Origin: Cladopsammia gracilis
Taxonomy: Eukaryota > Cnidaria > Anthozoa > Scleractinia > Dendrophylliidae
DNA: 64,000 nt
Direction of reading: 5' to 3'
NCBI GenBank assembly: GCA_022457155.1
Contig: JAJGOT010000343.1
Coordinates: 1 to 64,000 of the forward strand
In this document: in pieces, positions 41,401 to 49,089 of the stretch
Numbering within the stretch: the stretch's first letter is position 1
Layout: each line of letters begins with the position of its first letter
Program-made: the position numbers and the translations under genes
Notes under the pieces: generated by a model
Database searches by the model: none
What the model was told of the DNA's origin: nothing
The model's input: only the letters and a program-made list of their open reading frames with translations

Positions 41401-43266
41401 TACAGTACGTATACATGTATTTTAAATGCAAGCCAGACACAGTGTAAGCTATTTCTCAAGCTATGGTGTAATTCACCTGAAACCACATAAGTACTTTCTC
41501 AATCAGATTTTGTAATAAATTCAAATAAATTTGTCCAGATGTATTAATAAAGTACATGTACATGTACCAGTCTACTGCAGAAGTCTAACCTTTCCTCTTC
41601 TAGAATAACTGTCTGAGTGATATTAAACTTTTATCCCAGTCTACTGCAGAGTCTGACCTTACCTCTTCTAGATCCAGCTCATCCTCGGAATCATCCTGAC
41701 TGGGTTTTTTCACTTCTGTTGATGTTGATTTCGGTTCATCTGGCTGCAGTCCAAATCGCTTTTTCCTGAGCCAGTCATCAAATTCTGCCTCATGTCTCCC
41801 TTCACCATGGATGCCCGCTAGCTTCCTGTGGGCAATTTCCCAGTCATCCTCTACAAAAATACACTCAACTGTTATGTTTTAAAGTATTACTCCAAACTAA
41901 GAAGTTGTGTACCTGTTTAAATGCTAAACTAATTTTTGTTTTCAAACTTAAAGTGCAAAACTTCACAAAGGTTGAATGCAATGAATGCTATATATACACC
42001 AAATTGAAGAAATGTTGACTCGTGAAAAGCATAAACCATGAACAATGAGACCAAATGGGATTCTGAGTAGGCAGCATTGGCAAGCTACAATAGTAATATT
42101 CTATTTCTTGATAATCAAGATTTTTTTCTTTGTTCGAGACATTTTAGAGCATGATTTATGCATCCTGTGTTAATATAATGTATATTCTGTCACAGATGAA
42201 GATTAATTTTTCCAACTTCCCAGTAAACCTTTCATGGTTTATGCTTTTCACCCGACAACGTTTCTTCAATTTGGTGTATATACCTGTACTTTTTCTCCAT
42301 AATATTAAAAACCCTTAAAGCTTAAAATGTATTTAAATCTTTAAATACATGAACCATTGAGAAGACATATACATTGAAACCACAAACGAGTATTTGAGTA
42401 AAATTACCAATTTTCCTGATGCTGATTGATCAGCATTTAATGAAAACTGTACCCAATATATGTAGTTCACCATTAATTACTACAGTGTATCACTTTAACC
42501 AAATACATGTGTTACTTTTGACACTGCTAGTAATATTGACTCCCTGTAATTGAGCAATTTTAAATTGTTTGCCAGTTGTATCCCCAAATCGTTTATCGTA
42601 AATGTTTATCAATGGTTCTTATGTTTGGACTTACAATAGTCAATGTGAAGGAAAACTACATGGCAAAACCGTGAAAACGTTTGGTATACAACGCAAAACC
42701 GAAAGTATTCTAAGAATACCAATTTCTACTGGAACAAGGAAAATTGCACATGCAATCCAAAGATTAAAACTATTTATTGTATTATCCCATTGTATTGTCC
42801 GAAGCTTACATAGTATTTGAGTTTTCTAGCTACCAAAATAAGTAAGCTTAGGTTACTACACTATAGTACATGGTTGTATACAACAGAGAGAGGAAGTATC
42901 ACTTCAAAAAAGTACCACGTGCTTCTCTCGACTGCATACAAGTCAGCGCGTCTTTGTTAAAATAAACTTCGACTGAACACCATGACGTTTAAAATATCTC
43001 ATTACCTAAAGCTCCTGAACCAAATGTGTCGTCATTTAGCTGGTCATAATTTTCTCCTTCCTTGAGATTCGTCAGCGTCGGATCCAATTCAGACAATTCT
43101 TCATCCTCAAAAGTCTAAAACACGAGATTGAAACATCAATCTTTCTGCACAGTCATGCTAGTGGATTACTTAGAACGCTCAATTTTAATTTATTTTAGCC
43201 TATGAAAGTAATTAAATGAACACGTACCGGGATCTCTGGATTGAAACCAAAGAAAGGGTCCGCCAT
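29495..43266 (-). CDS. PATL1: PAT1 homologue (PATL1-type mRNA decapping scaffold), 20 exons
   Basis: Exons, 5' to 3': 43266-43228, 43114-43006, 41850-41663, 40878-40795, 40364-40275, 39763-39602, 39165-38908, 38467-38269, 37768-37401, 36603-36447, 35076-34979, 34143-34072, 33534-33467, 33056-32976, 32488-32404, 31842-31768, 31219-31073, 30591-30500, 30041-29876, 29575-29495. Phases agree throughout, giving about 872 residues (human PATL1 is about 770). Visible are the acidic N-terminus ([16 protein letters not shown]), a proline/methionine-rich middle, the PAT1 signature [16 protein letters not shown] followed by [18 protein letters not shown], and the C-terminal helical repeat region. PAT1 proteins bridge DDX6, LSM1-7 and DCP2 in P-bodies. 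Only the last donor (GTTTTA at 29875) is weak; read-through there would give a different short C-terminus. Confidence 0.93.
32045..32275. repeat. TTGAGTGTCG-family MITE copy in a PATL1 intron
   Basis: Shares ccaatcacaacag, ggttttacttctaattgatt and gcaaaaccaaagtaattgcaaaa words with 15072-15328 in the opposite orientation, ending near ttagacacttaattg. Confidence 0.62.
33214..33421. repeat. Fold-back element in a PATL1 intron
   Basis: tgtgtagtttcagaaaaaat near 33218 pairs with the complement of atgttttctggaactgcaca near 33391-33410. The interior has purine-rich GGGGGAGG/GGGGGGATGGGG runs. Confidence 0.7.
34329..34473. repeat. Long hairpin element (~49-bp arms) in a PATL1 intron
   Basis: The left arm 34329-34377 (gtgcaattttgtccttggtg) pairs almost perfectly with 34425-34473 (gccaaggacaaaattgtacc). 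The loop is about 47 bases. Confidence 0.8.
35272..35743. repeat. MITE with ~100-bp terminal inverted repeats in a PATL1 intron
   Basis: Begins TTAAAGTGCACCTAACCCCC and ends GGGGTTAGGTACACTTTAA. The arms extend to ttaatgtcacgttagtgagt against attcactaacgcaacattt. The shared TTAAAGTG start suggests relationship to the 27133 family. Confidence 0.85.
37077..37369. repeat. ~293-bp MITE with ~50-bp inverted ends in a PATL1 intron
   Basis: The left arm tacagctatttcaatttagg continues with gtcggatgagagcttca and gcgtacgcaac; the right arm carries their complements, ending atagctgta. It lies directly downstream of the donor of exon 9. Confidence 0.85.
38174..38208. repeat. (ACATGT)n microsatellite
   Basis: About five units of the self-complementary hexamer ACATGT in a PATL1 intron. 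Shorter runs recur at 36714, 39535 and 41556. Confidence 0.9.
38545..38700. repeat. TTGAGTGTCG-family MITE fragment in a PATL1 intron
   Basis: Carries gaccaatcacagcagatcc, ggttttacttctgattggtt, ttagccaatcacaaagtgtg and gcaaaattacttttgatacg words shared with 15072-15328 and 32045-32275. Confidence 0.6.
41991..42282. repeat. ~292-bp MITE with ~45-bp inverted ends in a PATL1 intron
   Basis: tatatacaccaaattgaaga at the left pairs with tcttcaatttggtgtatata at the right; the arms continue into gaaaagcataaaccatgaa against ttcatggtttatgcttttc. Confidence 0.85.
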
Positions 43267-44268
43267 GTTGACATGTTGAACGCACAGCTAATGCGCATGT
43301 CTTGTTCGTCTCATGCTAAAATCTTTCTCTTACCCAGACCTCCATGGGTAAGATCACCAGAAGTGTAATCCAAGTCTCCCGCGGTCTCATGGAAGCAAGC
43401 AACAAGGCGATGACTACAGAGGAATTTAGATAAGTTGACAGCGCAGACAACGAAATAAGCTTTCGTATTCAGAAAATCTGCTTATCTCTCTGTTTTGACT
43501 ATATCCAAGGATTATGACTTATGATTTCTAATTAAATACTGCTGTAATTGCCAGACTCCTGTTGTTCACAGAGCGGATCACTCAGTCCAGTGGATAAATA
43601 AATTTTCTCGATTGGATAGAGATGCATCCATGGGCTAATTAAGTAATCTGCTCTTTGAACAACCGAGAGCAAAACAACAAGGAATATGCGATAATTTTAT
43701 CCGTTTGGGTGGTTGAAAAAAATTTAGAATCCAAAGGAATGCTATAATTGCACTTGACGGTCTTTCAGTTGTCAAGTGACGAAAGTGACGCCAATTAATC
43801 TAAATTAAACTGCCACTTGACTTGTACAAACTCGACTCCAGAATGTATGTGCTCTCCGGCTTTTACACTTTATTTCCAATCTCCAGCTGACAGTTTCTCT
43901 CAAAAGTGACGAAGCTTCCATCCATTTAAGCAGGAATTGCAGTTACCCATGTTCAGTGTAAGTTCAAATACGCCACAAAAATTAATTATGTTTAACGCCT
44001 TTCCTGTCGCGCTAATTTTTCTCGTCTTCTAATTAATTAGAAGAAATTAGCCACAAACACGTCGGGTTATGTACTGCGATGATTGAATTTGCACCCCTAT
44101 TCCAATTGGTTGACAGCAAACGATGACGCACATATCTGTGTAAAAAGGTATGCATGAGCTTAACAAACGTCACCTAAGCGCTCCAGAAACAATCTCTACT
44201 CAACATACAAAATAAGAAGAGGAAGCAAATTCACAAATCGAGATTAGAACAAGTGTGAGCCCTTGAAA
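43267..44268. promoter_or_regulatory. Divergent intergenic region between PATL1 and the 492-residue gene
   Basis: About 1 kb separates the two start codons, so the interval must hold both promoters. I see no clear TATA box or conserved element, so only the position is supported. The call is inferred from the head-to-head arrangement. Confidence 0.45.
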
Positions 44269-45747
44269 ATGTCATCATTGTGGCACGTTCCGAGGGAAGA
44301 CAGTCCCTCAGTGCTTTCAGATCGAGTTTATTCCATACGTCGCCTAAACAAAATGGAATCGCAAAGGCTTGGTTCACAGCTAAATATCCTAAATGCTCAA
44401 ATAGCGCATTCAAAATCCCTGATTTCACAGGAGCAAACGGCGCTGAGAAAAGAGTTGGCGCAAATAAGAGAAATCAAGGACAATCCATCTATTGGTTTAG
44501 AAAGAAGAAAACGCCTACAGCAAATATCATCCAAGGAAAGTCAAACTTGCAGACATCATTCGTCCGTGGAGCAGCAAGTGACACAGTCAAGGTTTCGTTC
44601 ACAATCCACTGGTCACCCTCCCGTGCAAAGTTGTCAACTTCCATTGCAGTCAAGGTTCCGTTCATTATCCACTGGTCATCCTCCAATGGAAGGTTCCCAG
44701 CTTCTACCGCTCATGAATGGACGACAAAGAAGCAAGAGCACTACTTGTCCACCTCTTCGTTTAGGAGTGGACAAGCTGTCAGGGGCATTCCGCGGGTGGA
44801 AAAAGTCGGGGACTTTACATGACATAAACAATAACACCCCGGCCCAAGAAGTCAGGACTGATGTCATACGAAACCAGAAGATACGCAGTCTCAGCACGGG
44901 TACTCCTCCTCAAATTCCCGCATGGGTAAAAGATACAAACGATGGAGTTGCAGCTGACACTACAATAGATGATTCTGAGGTGTCTATTTTCACTAAGGTT
45001 CAGAGCTGGCAAAAGACTGGCAATTGGTGTCAAGACCGCGTAAAACTTGAATTTGGGCACAGCCCAAACTGGGCTTGGAAGGAAAAGATAAGAGACATAA
45101 GTGATCAAAACAGCGTTACTGATGCATTGTCAAAGGTTAAGATGAACGGCACTCTGAGATTAATTCCTCCAGATTTCAGGCCAAGGCAGGGAGTGAGTAG
45201 TCATGCTCCAAGTAAGCTCGTCTCAAAGCGAAGAGAGCGACGATGTTATAGCACAAATAGCACTCCGATTATTTCAGAAGGAAGAGTGGTTGGCCTGTGT
45301 GATAAAACAACCACAGTTCTACAGCCTATTGATACATCTTGTACCCCCAAGGGTATAAACGAAGAAACGTTTGGTGCGCCTAACGACAACGCTGTCAGAA
45401 AGAGAGAGGTTCAAAGTATTCCTGTTCCATCAAACGGAAGGCAAAGAAGTTTGAGCTCCAATCAGCGCCCTCCCGTGATTTTAGAGAGAAGAAGAACCAT
45501 GGAAACCCACAGCAATAATGGAGGGCAAGATTTGACAAGGGATTCGTTCGAAGATGAACAAGAAAAAAAATCAAGTCGCGAAACTGAGGAAACGAATCTC
45601 TCTAACGAACAGGTCGAAAGCGATGAAGACTTTAACGAAAGTCAGAACAGTCATAATAATAACGACAGCTATGATCTCATTTCGCAAGTGGTGCTGGGAC
45701 GGAATGGAATGGGACACGAGAATGAAATTTCCCTGCAGCAATTGTAG
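44269..45747 (+). CDS. Intronless gene, 492-residue repeat-containing basic protein of unknown function
   Basis: ATG at 44269 is the first in frame; a TTG two codons earlier is an unlikely start. I do not recognise the family. The N-terminus (about residues 25-85) is charged and helical and could form a coiled coil. Residues ~95-240 carry repeated basic/serine/proline motifs: SRFRSQSTGHPP, SRFRSLSTGHPP, RQRSKSTTCPP, IRSLSTGTPP, with looser versions near 325 (RCYSTNSTP) and 385 (RQRSLSSNQRPP). These resemble basophilic-kinase and possibly 14-3-3 type sites. The C-terminus is acidic and Asn/Ser-rich. There are no membrane segments or signal peptide. A single exon in an intron-rich neighbourhood could reflect retroposition. 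Confidence 0.72.
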   Translation: MSSLWHVPREDSPSVLSDRVYSIRRLNKMESQRLGSQLNILNAQIAHSKSLISQEQTALRKELAQIREIKDNPSIGLERRKRLQQISSKESQTCRHHSSVEQQVTQSRFRSQSTGHPPVQSCQLPLQSRFRSLSTGHPPMEGSQLLPLMNGRQRSKSTTCPPLRLGVDKLSGAFRGWKKSGTLHDINNNTPAQEVRTDVIRNQKIRSLSTGTPPQIPAWVKDTNDGVAADTTIDDSEVSIFTKVQSWQKTGNWCQDRVKLEFGHSPNWAWKEKIRDISDQNSVTDALSKVKMNGTLRLIPPDFRPRQGVSSHAPSKLVSKRRERRCYSTNSTPIISEGRVVGLCDKTTTVLQPIDTSCTPKGINEETFGAPNDNAVRKREVQSIPVPSNGRQRSLSSNQRPPVILERRRTMETHSNNGGQDLTRDSFEDEQEKKSSRETEETNLSNEQVESDEDFNESQNSHNNNDSYDLISQVVLGRNGMGHENEISLQQL

Positions 45748-46437
45748 ACATGCGCAAGATTCTTTTTTCCACTGTTGAATTGGAAATTGTTCAGTCAGTA
45801 GTGTCCAATATATTTGGTTGCCGATAGACATCCCTTTTATCCTCTCTCATTTCTAATGTAGGATAGGACAAGGAAGCATCGTTTTCGTTTTATATTACAA
45901 ACACTGATCATTCCACGGCGAGAGAGGTACGGAGTGATGGGTGTCATATTGTGACAGTGTTTTGATAAAACGGAAGAGATTGTTGTTGTAGATCGACCTT
46001 CGATCCTGCCTTGAGAATCAGTGGTAGATCGCTAGATCGTTTCTCATATGTATATACGAGGATATGTATTAAATCAGTGATGTATACAGTATTATAGCCT
46101 GATAATTATCGTAAAGCACTAAATGCATCAATCGCATTTATTTTGCACATACTGTTTTATGTACATATAGTTTTTATATCCTGGCTAGTTTTAGTGTGGA
46201 TAACTAATATGGTAATACCAATTGGCTTTATTAGTTCTTCAACATATCTATACAGTTTGCAAATGAACCGTCCTCAGCTGATAGACTAACGAAGAAAAAA
46301 AAACAATACCAGGAACAATTTTATGTAAGCCCATGGCCCATGTGTACGACGGGTCTATTAAACAAATAAAATTGGTTTTACAGAGGAATAAGCTGCACAT
46401 ACTTTTTGCCTGTTCCAACATGAGTAGATAGGAAATG
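45748..46437. other. 3' UTR and flank of the 492-residue gene, up to the viral element
   Basis: AT-rich non-coding DNA. An AATAAA at 46365-46370 is a candidate polyadenylation signal. The junction with the virus-like element lies between here and about 46438 but is not sharply visible. Confidence 0.5.
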
Positions 46438-46640
46438 CGGGTTTCAGCTCACAGCAGAAATACGCCCAAAAATTTACCCACCAATTCAACACATTCTCAG
46501 CTCATTCTCAGTTTCAGCTCACAGCAGAAATACGCCCAAAAATTTACCCACCAATTCAACACATTCTCGGTTTCAGCTCACAGCAGAAATACGCCCAAAA
46601 ATTTACCCACCAATTCAACACATTCTCGGTTTCAGCTCAC
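46438..46640. repeat. Tandem ~59-bp repeats at the left end of the element
   Basis: Three nearly identical units beginning gtttcagctcacagcagaaa (starts near 46440, 46511, 46570), plus a partial fourth at 46629. The first unit is followed by a small extra agctcattctc duplication. Tandem repeats inside terminal repeats are common in Polintons, so this probably lies within the left terminal repeat. Confidence 0.85.
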
Positions 46641-46953
46641 GTAACATCAATCACCCCAAAAAACCCCACACGTTTCACTTCTAATTTTTTCCCATGATTT
46701 CTCACACAACTTCACTTCTTCTTCTTTCCACACAACTTCCATTCCCTCAATTGTTCACAAACATTTCAAAGTTCCACTTCCACTGTTCTCCTACAATTCC
46801 CCACAATTCTACCAATTGCAACATGTTTTACCCATTGCAACATGTTTTTCATCAATTCAAACACGTTTGAATTAAGGTGGCCTCGGATCCCACCAGAACC
46901 AGCGATTATTATCTACTATAAGGGTGAAAAAATTTATTTCTCAAGGAAAGAAA
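46641..46953. other. G-poor leader of the element, probable terminal-repeat interior and promoter
   Basis: The plus strand is almost free of G between 46650 and 46865 (C/T/A only for long stretches). It contains a direct repeat of attgcaacatgtttt near 46814-46850 and an atctactataag TATA-like word at 46911, 43 bp before the first gene. No open frame of note. Confidence 0.6.
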
Positions 46954-47511
46954 ATGTCTGATTCCGAAGAAGAAGAAATTGATTTCACTCCTGAAATTAT
47001 TCGAGAAACCCTCACAACATGCCATTCTCACAAAAATCCCAGGCTGGAACATTTCAAAAATATCATCCGAAAAAATCAGGGGAAAAATCAAATTCCACTC
47101 AAAGATCTCGAATTTTATCAAGAACAAATTCTCTCCCAAATTCCCCGTGACGAAATTACAAGAAAAAAAGTCAGGGAGTTTGTCAAAGCTTCCAAATGGA
47201 AAAAAGTCAATGGCAACGATCACTCAATTTTTAATCACATAACAGGCCACGACGGGAATGAATACGAGCACCTGGAGAAGTTCCTCATTGATGACTTTAA
47301 ATATTTTTCACTGGCATATGATGACCTTCATCTCAACAGAAAAAAGTTTCTCAATTGCCACCAAGTTCTTTTCGCCCTGTTGAAGAAGAACGGTTTCAGC
47401 CCCAATGAAGATGATTTCAAACTGCTCAAACACCCATCAAGCCGGGTAGAACAAGAAAAAATAATCCAAACAATCTTCAAAAAATGTGATTGGAAAGAAA
47501 ATGGATCTTGA
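46954..47511 (+). CDS. VLTF3-like viral late transcription factor candidate
   Basis: 185 residues from ATG 46954; a GTG further upstream is in frame but unlikely. After an acidic start (MSDSEEEEID) the sequence shows the spaced pattern I associate with the poxvirus late transcription factor VLTF3 family of nucleocytoplasmic viruses. These are an HF..II...QGK block (residues ~35-47), a basic helix block ending in an ITG motif (~105), RKKF (~130), then LFALLKKNGF, FKLLK and a final IIQTIFKKCDW. The Cys pairs found at the N-terminus of some family members are absent. This assignment is by eye and needs a profile search. If correct, it would act in the transcription of late genes. It overlaps the next gene by 11 bases. 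Confidence 0.62.
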   Translation: MSDSEEEEIDFTPEIIRETLTTCHSHKNPRLEHFKNIIRKNQGKNQIPLKDLEFYQEQILSQIPRDEITRKKVREFVKASKWKKVNGNDHSIFNHITGHDGNEYEHLEKFLIDDFKYFSLAYDDLHLNRKKFLNCHQVLFALLKKNGFSPNEDDFKLLKHPSSRVEQEKIIQTIFKKCDWKENGS

Positions 47512-47875
47512 AAAAGTATTTTTCAATGAAGCCGAGCGAAGTGAAGCGAGCGAAGCGAGCCTTAGTGCGAGTGACCATGACGATTGTTTCACATGCTCAG
47601 AGGAAGAAACAAGAAGCGTGGATGAGACTCCCACCACTTCAGACGAGGAATTTATTGTCTCTGATTCGGAGATGGCGGAAGCTGAGCGAAGCGACGAAAT
47701 CGAAGACTCAATTGAACTCCTTTTTGAGTCATTTGTGAATCTCCAGGAGGAACACAAGATTCTCAAAAAGGAACTCCAAAAGCAAAGCGGCCTTCTCTGG
47801 GAAATCCACCGGGAAATGAACGAAAGCCAAGCGAAGCAAAACGGGTCAAGCGAAGCGAAACGAAAGCGATGCTAA
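47501..47875 (+). CDS. Small acidic coiled-coil protein of unknown function
   Basis: 124 residues from ATG 47501, inside the end of the VLTF3-like gene (ATGGATCTTGA contains both start and stop). The N-terminal half is acidic and Ser/Glu-rich and partly built from a GAGCGAAGCGA word (SEASEAS). Residues ~60-105 form a likely coiled coil (ESFVNLQEEHKILKKELQKQ). The C-terminus is again a product of the same word and ends KRKRC, which could be a nuclear signal. I do not recognise a family. The tight overlap suggests co-expression with the upstream gene. Confidence 0.6.
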   Translation: MDLEKVFFNEAERSEASEASLSASDHDDCFTCSEEETRSVDETPTTSDEEFIVSDSEMAEAERSDEIEDSIELLFESFVNLQEEHKILKKELQKQSGLLWEIHREMNESQAKQNGSSEAKRKRC

Positions 47876-48003
47876 GCGGTGTTTTGAAATAACAGACTGT
47901 GAATATTAATGTCAAACATTCATATTCAAATAACCGCTTATTACCACCCACAACAAGTCATTCATTTTATTTAACTTCATTTTTTTATTTACAATGACGA
48001 CAT

Positions 48004-48316
48004 AAAAAGTGCCACGCTGTGGCACTAATAAATAATTCACAAAAAGTGCCACGCTGTGGCACTAATCAATATTCACAAAAAGTGCCACGCTGTGGCACTA
48101 ATAAATAATTCACAAAAAGTGCCACGCTGTGGCACTAATCAATATTCACAAAAAGTGCCACGCTGTGGCACTAATCAATATTCACAAAAAGTGCCACAGC
48201 GTGGCACTAATCAATATTCACAAAAAGTGCCACAGCGTGGCACTAATCAATATTCACAAAAAGTGCCACAGCGTGGCACTAATCAATATTCACAAAAAGT
48301 GCCACAGCGTGGCACT
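48004..48316. repeat. Array of nine 36-37 bp hairpin repeats between convergent genes
   Basis: Nine units, palindrome starts at 48008, 48045, 48081, 48118, 48154, 48190, 48226, 48262 and 48298. Each is AGTGCCAC-NNN-GTGGCACT followed by an AT linker (aatcaatattcacaaaa or aataaataattcacaaaa). Units 1-5 have loop GCT and units 6-9 have loop AGC, its reverse complement, so the centre is flipped part way along. The array sits where plus-strand genes ending at 47875 meet the minus-strand gene ending at 48290. It is a good candidate for a bidirectional terminator or RNA 3'-end structure. Confidence 0.93.
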
Positions 48317-48508
48317 AACAAAACGTGTCACCAATAGCGTCTTTATCTTCTCTTTTTTGTCTTCCGTTGGCTTGCCTTCTGTCTCACCAGTAAACTTTTC
48401 CTTTATCTCGTCAAAGCATTTTTGTAAGTAAGGTTGAATATCTGGATGTTTTGTGCCAAGTTCGCGAAAAGATTGGTTTACGTCTTTTAACATCTGCTCA
48501 CTGTTCAT
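48290..48508 (-). CDS. Small acidic/basic helical protein, 72 residues, unknown
   Basis: ATG at 48508-48506, stop TGA at 48292-48290. The sequence is charged and helical (MNSEQMLKDVNQSFRELG; CFDEIKEKF; EDKKEKIKTLL). The last six codons are read out of the final hairpin unit of the repeat array, so array growth has set the C-terminus. I do not recognise the family. It is the last gene of the minus-strand block and is separated from the preceding one by 225 bp that include a short tandem repeat. Confidence 0.55.
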   Translation of the reverse strand: MNSEQMLKDVNQSFRELGTKHPDIQPYLQKCFDEIKEKFTGETEGKPTEDKKEKIKTLLVTRFVSATLWHFL

Positions 48509-48592
48509 GTTTGTTTTCTACTAAAGTTGCTCGCGCAGTGTTTGCGTTTATATAGTGTGAATTGCATCATCTCATTACATCATCTTTATTTT

Positions 48593-48685
48593 AACTCAAA
48601 CTTCCTGTGTTTTTTTTTAACTCAAACTTCCTGTGTTTTTTTTAACTCAAACTTCCTGTGTTTTTTTAACTCAAACTTCCTGTGT
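48593..48685. repeat. Four tandem 24-26 bp repeats with T-tracts
   Basis: aactcaaacttcctgtg followed by 7-9 T, starting at 48593, 48619, 48644 and 48668. The T-tract shortens stepwise along the array. It lies upstream of the 72-residue gene on the minus strand, where it presents A-tracts. Confidence 0.9.
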
Positions 48686-48733
48686 TCCAGTGTTCACATG
48701 TGATCATAATGTCTCAGAGATTTTGAACATCAC

Positions 48734-49048
48734 TCAGCAGAACGTTGACTTACTTATTTTTTTGAGATAACTTTTGAAACGCATCGCATCTTCACATGCT
48801 TGTTTATATTTTTTGATTGTGAGAAGATTATCGCATGTTGTTTTGATTTCTTCCAAATAAGATGTCACTGGTCGTCTTTGGAGAATTGAGTTGAAATAAT
48901 TCATCACTGCTGTTTCAATTTCTTTCGTTTTTTCATAATCCTCAGAAAGTTGGTCTTCATCCCAGCAATGAATCAGATAAGGCTTGCCAAGACCGACAGT
49001 TCTTAGAAACTCGTGTTCATTCCCATTAAATTGGTTTGCAACATTCAT
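48734..49048 (-). CDS. Small protein of unknown function in the viral late block
   Basis: 104 residues if the start is the ATG at 49048, which has the element's typical A-rich context (TATAAAATAATG); an ATG six codons upstream at 49066 is also in frame. It is charged, with a predicted helical C-terminal half (LTIKKYKQACEDAMRFKSYL). No motif is recognised. It begins 41 bases after the integrase stop, so it probably belongs to the same transcription unit. Codon use and lack of stops argue that it is real. Confidence 0.55.
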   Translation of the reverse strand: MNVANQFNGNEHEFLRTVGLGKPYLIHCWDEDQLSEDYEKTKEIETAVMNYFNSILQRRPVTSYLEEIKTTCDNLLTIKKYKQACEDAMRFKSYLKKISKSTFC

Positions 49049-49089
49049 TATTTTATAGGAAAACATAATATTTTCAATGATTGACTTTT

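Noticed and set aside
44280..44822. 180-codon frame overlapping the 492-residue gene
   Set aside because: It is an antiphase shadow; the repeats and composition make sense only in the longer frame, which also has the better start and 3' end.
46420..46445. Exact left terminus and 6-bp target duplication of the Polinton-like element
   Set aside because: Polintons often begin with AG, and an AGGAAATGCGGG lies here, but without the right end the boundary cannot be verified.
48004..48316. CRISPR-like regular repeat array
   Set aside because: Linkers between repeats are nearly identical rather than unique, there are no cas genes, and the setting is a eukaryotic virus-like element. It is a hairpin tandem array.
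48056..48431. Two open frames of 93-100 codons made of a repeated NQYSQKVPQRGT-type unit
   Set aside because: They are only the translation of the hairpin array in two frames (36-bp period keeps the frame open) and have no start context or conservation argument.
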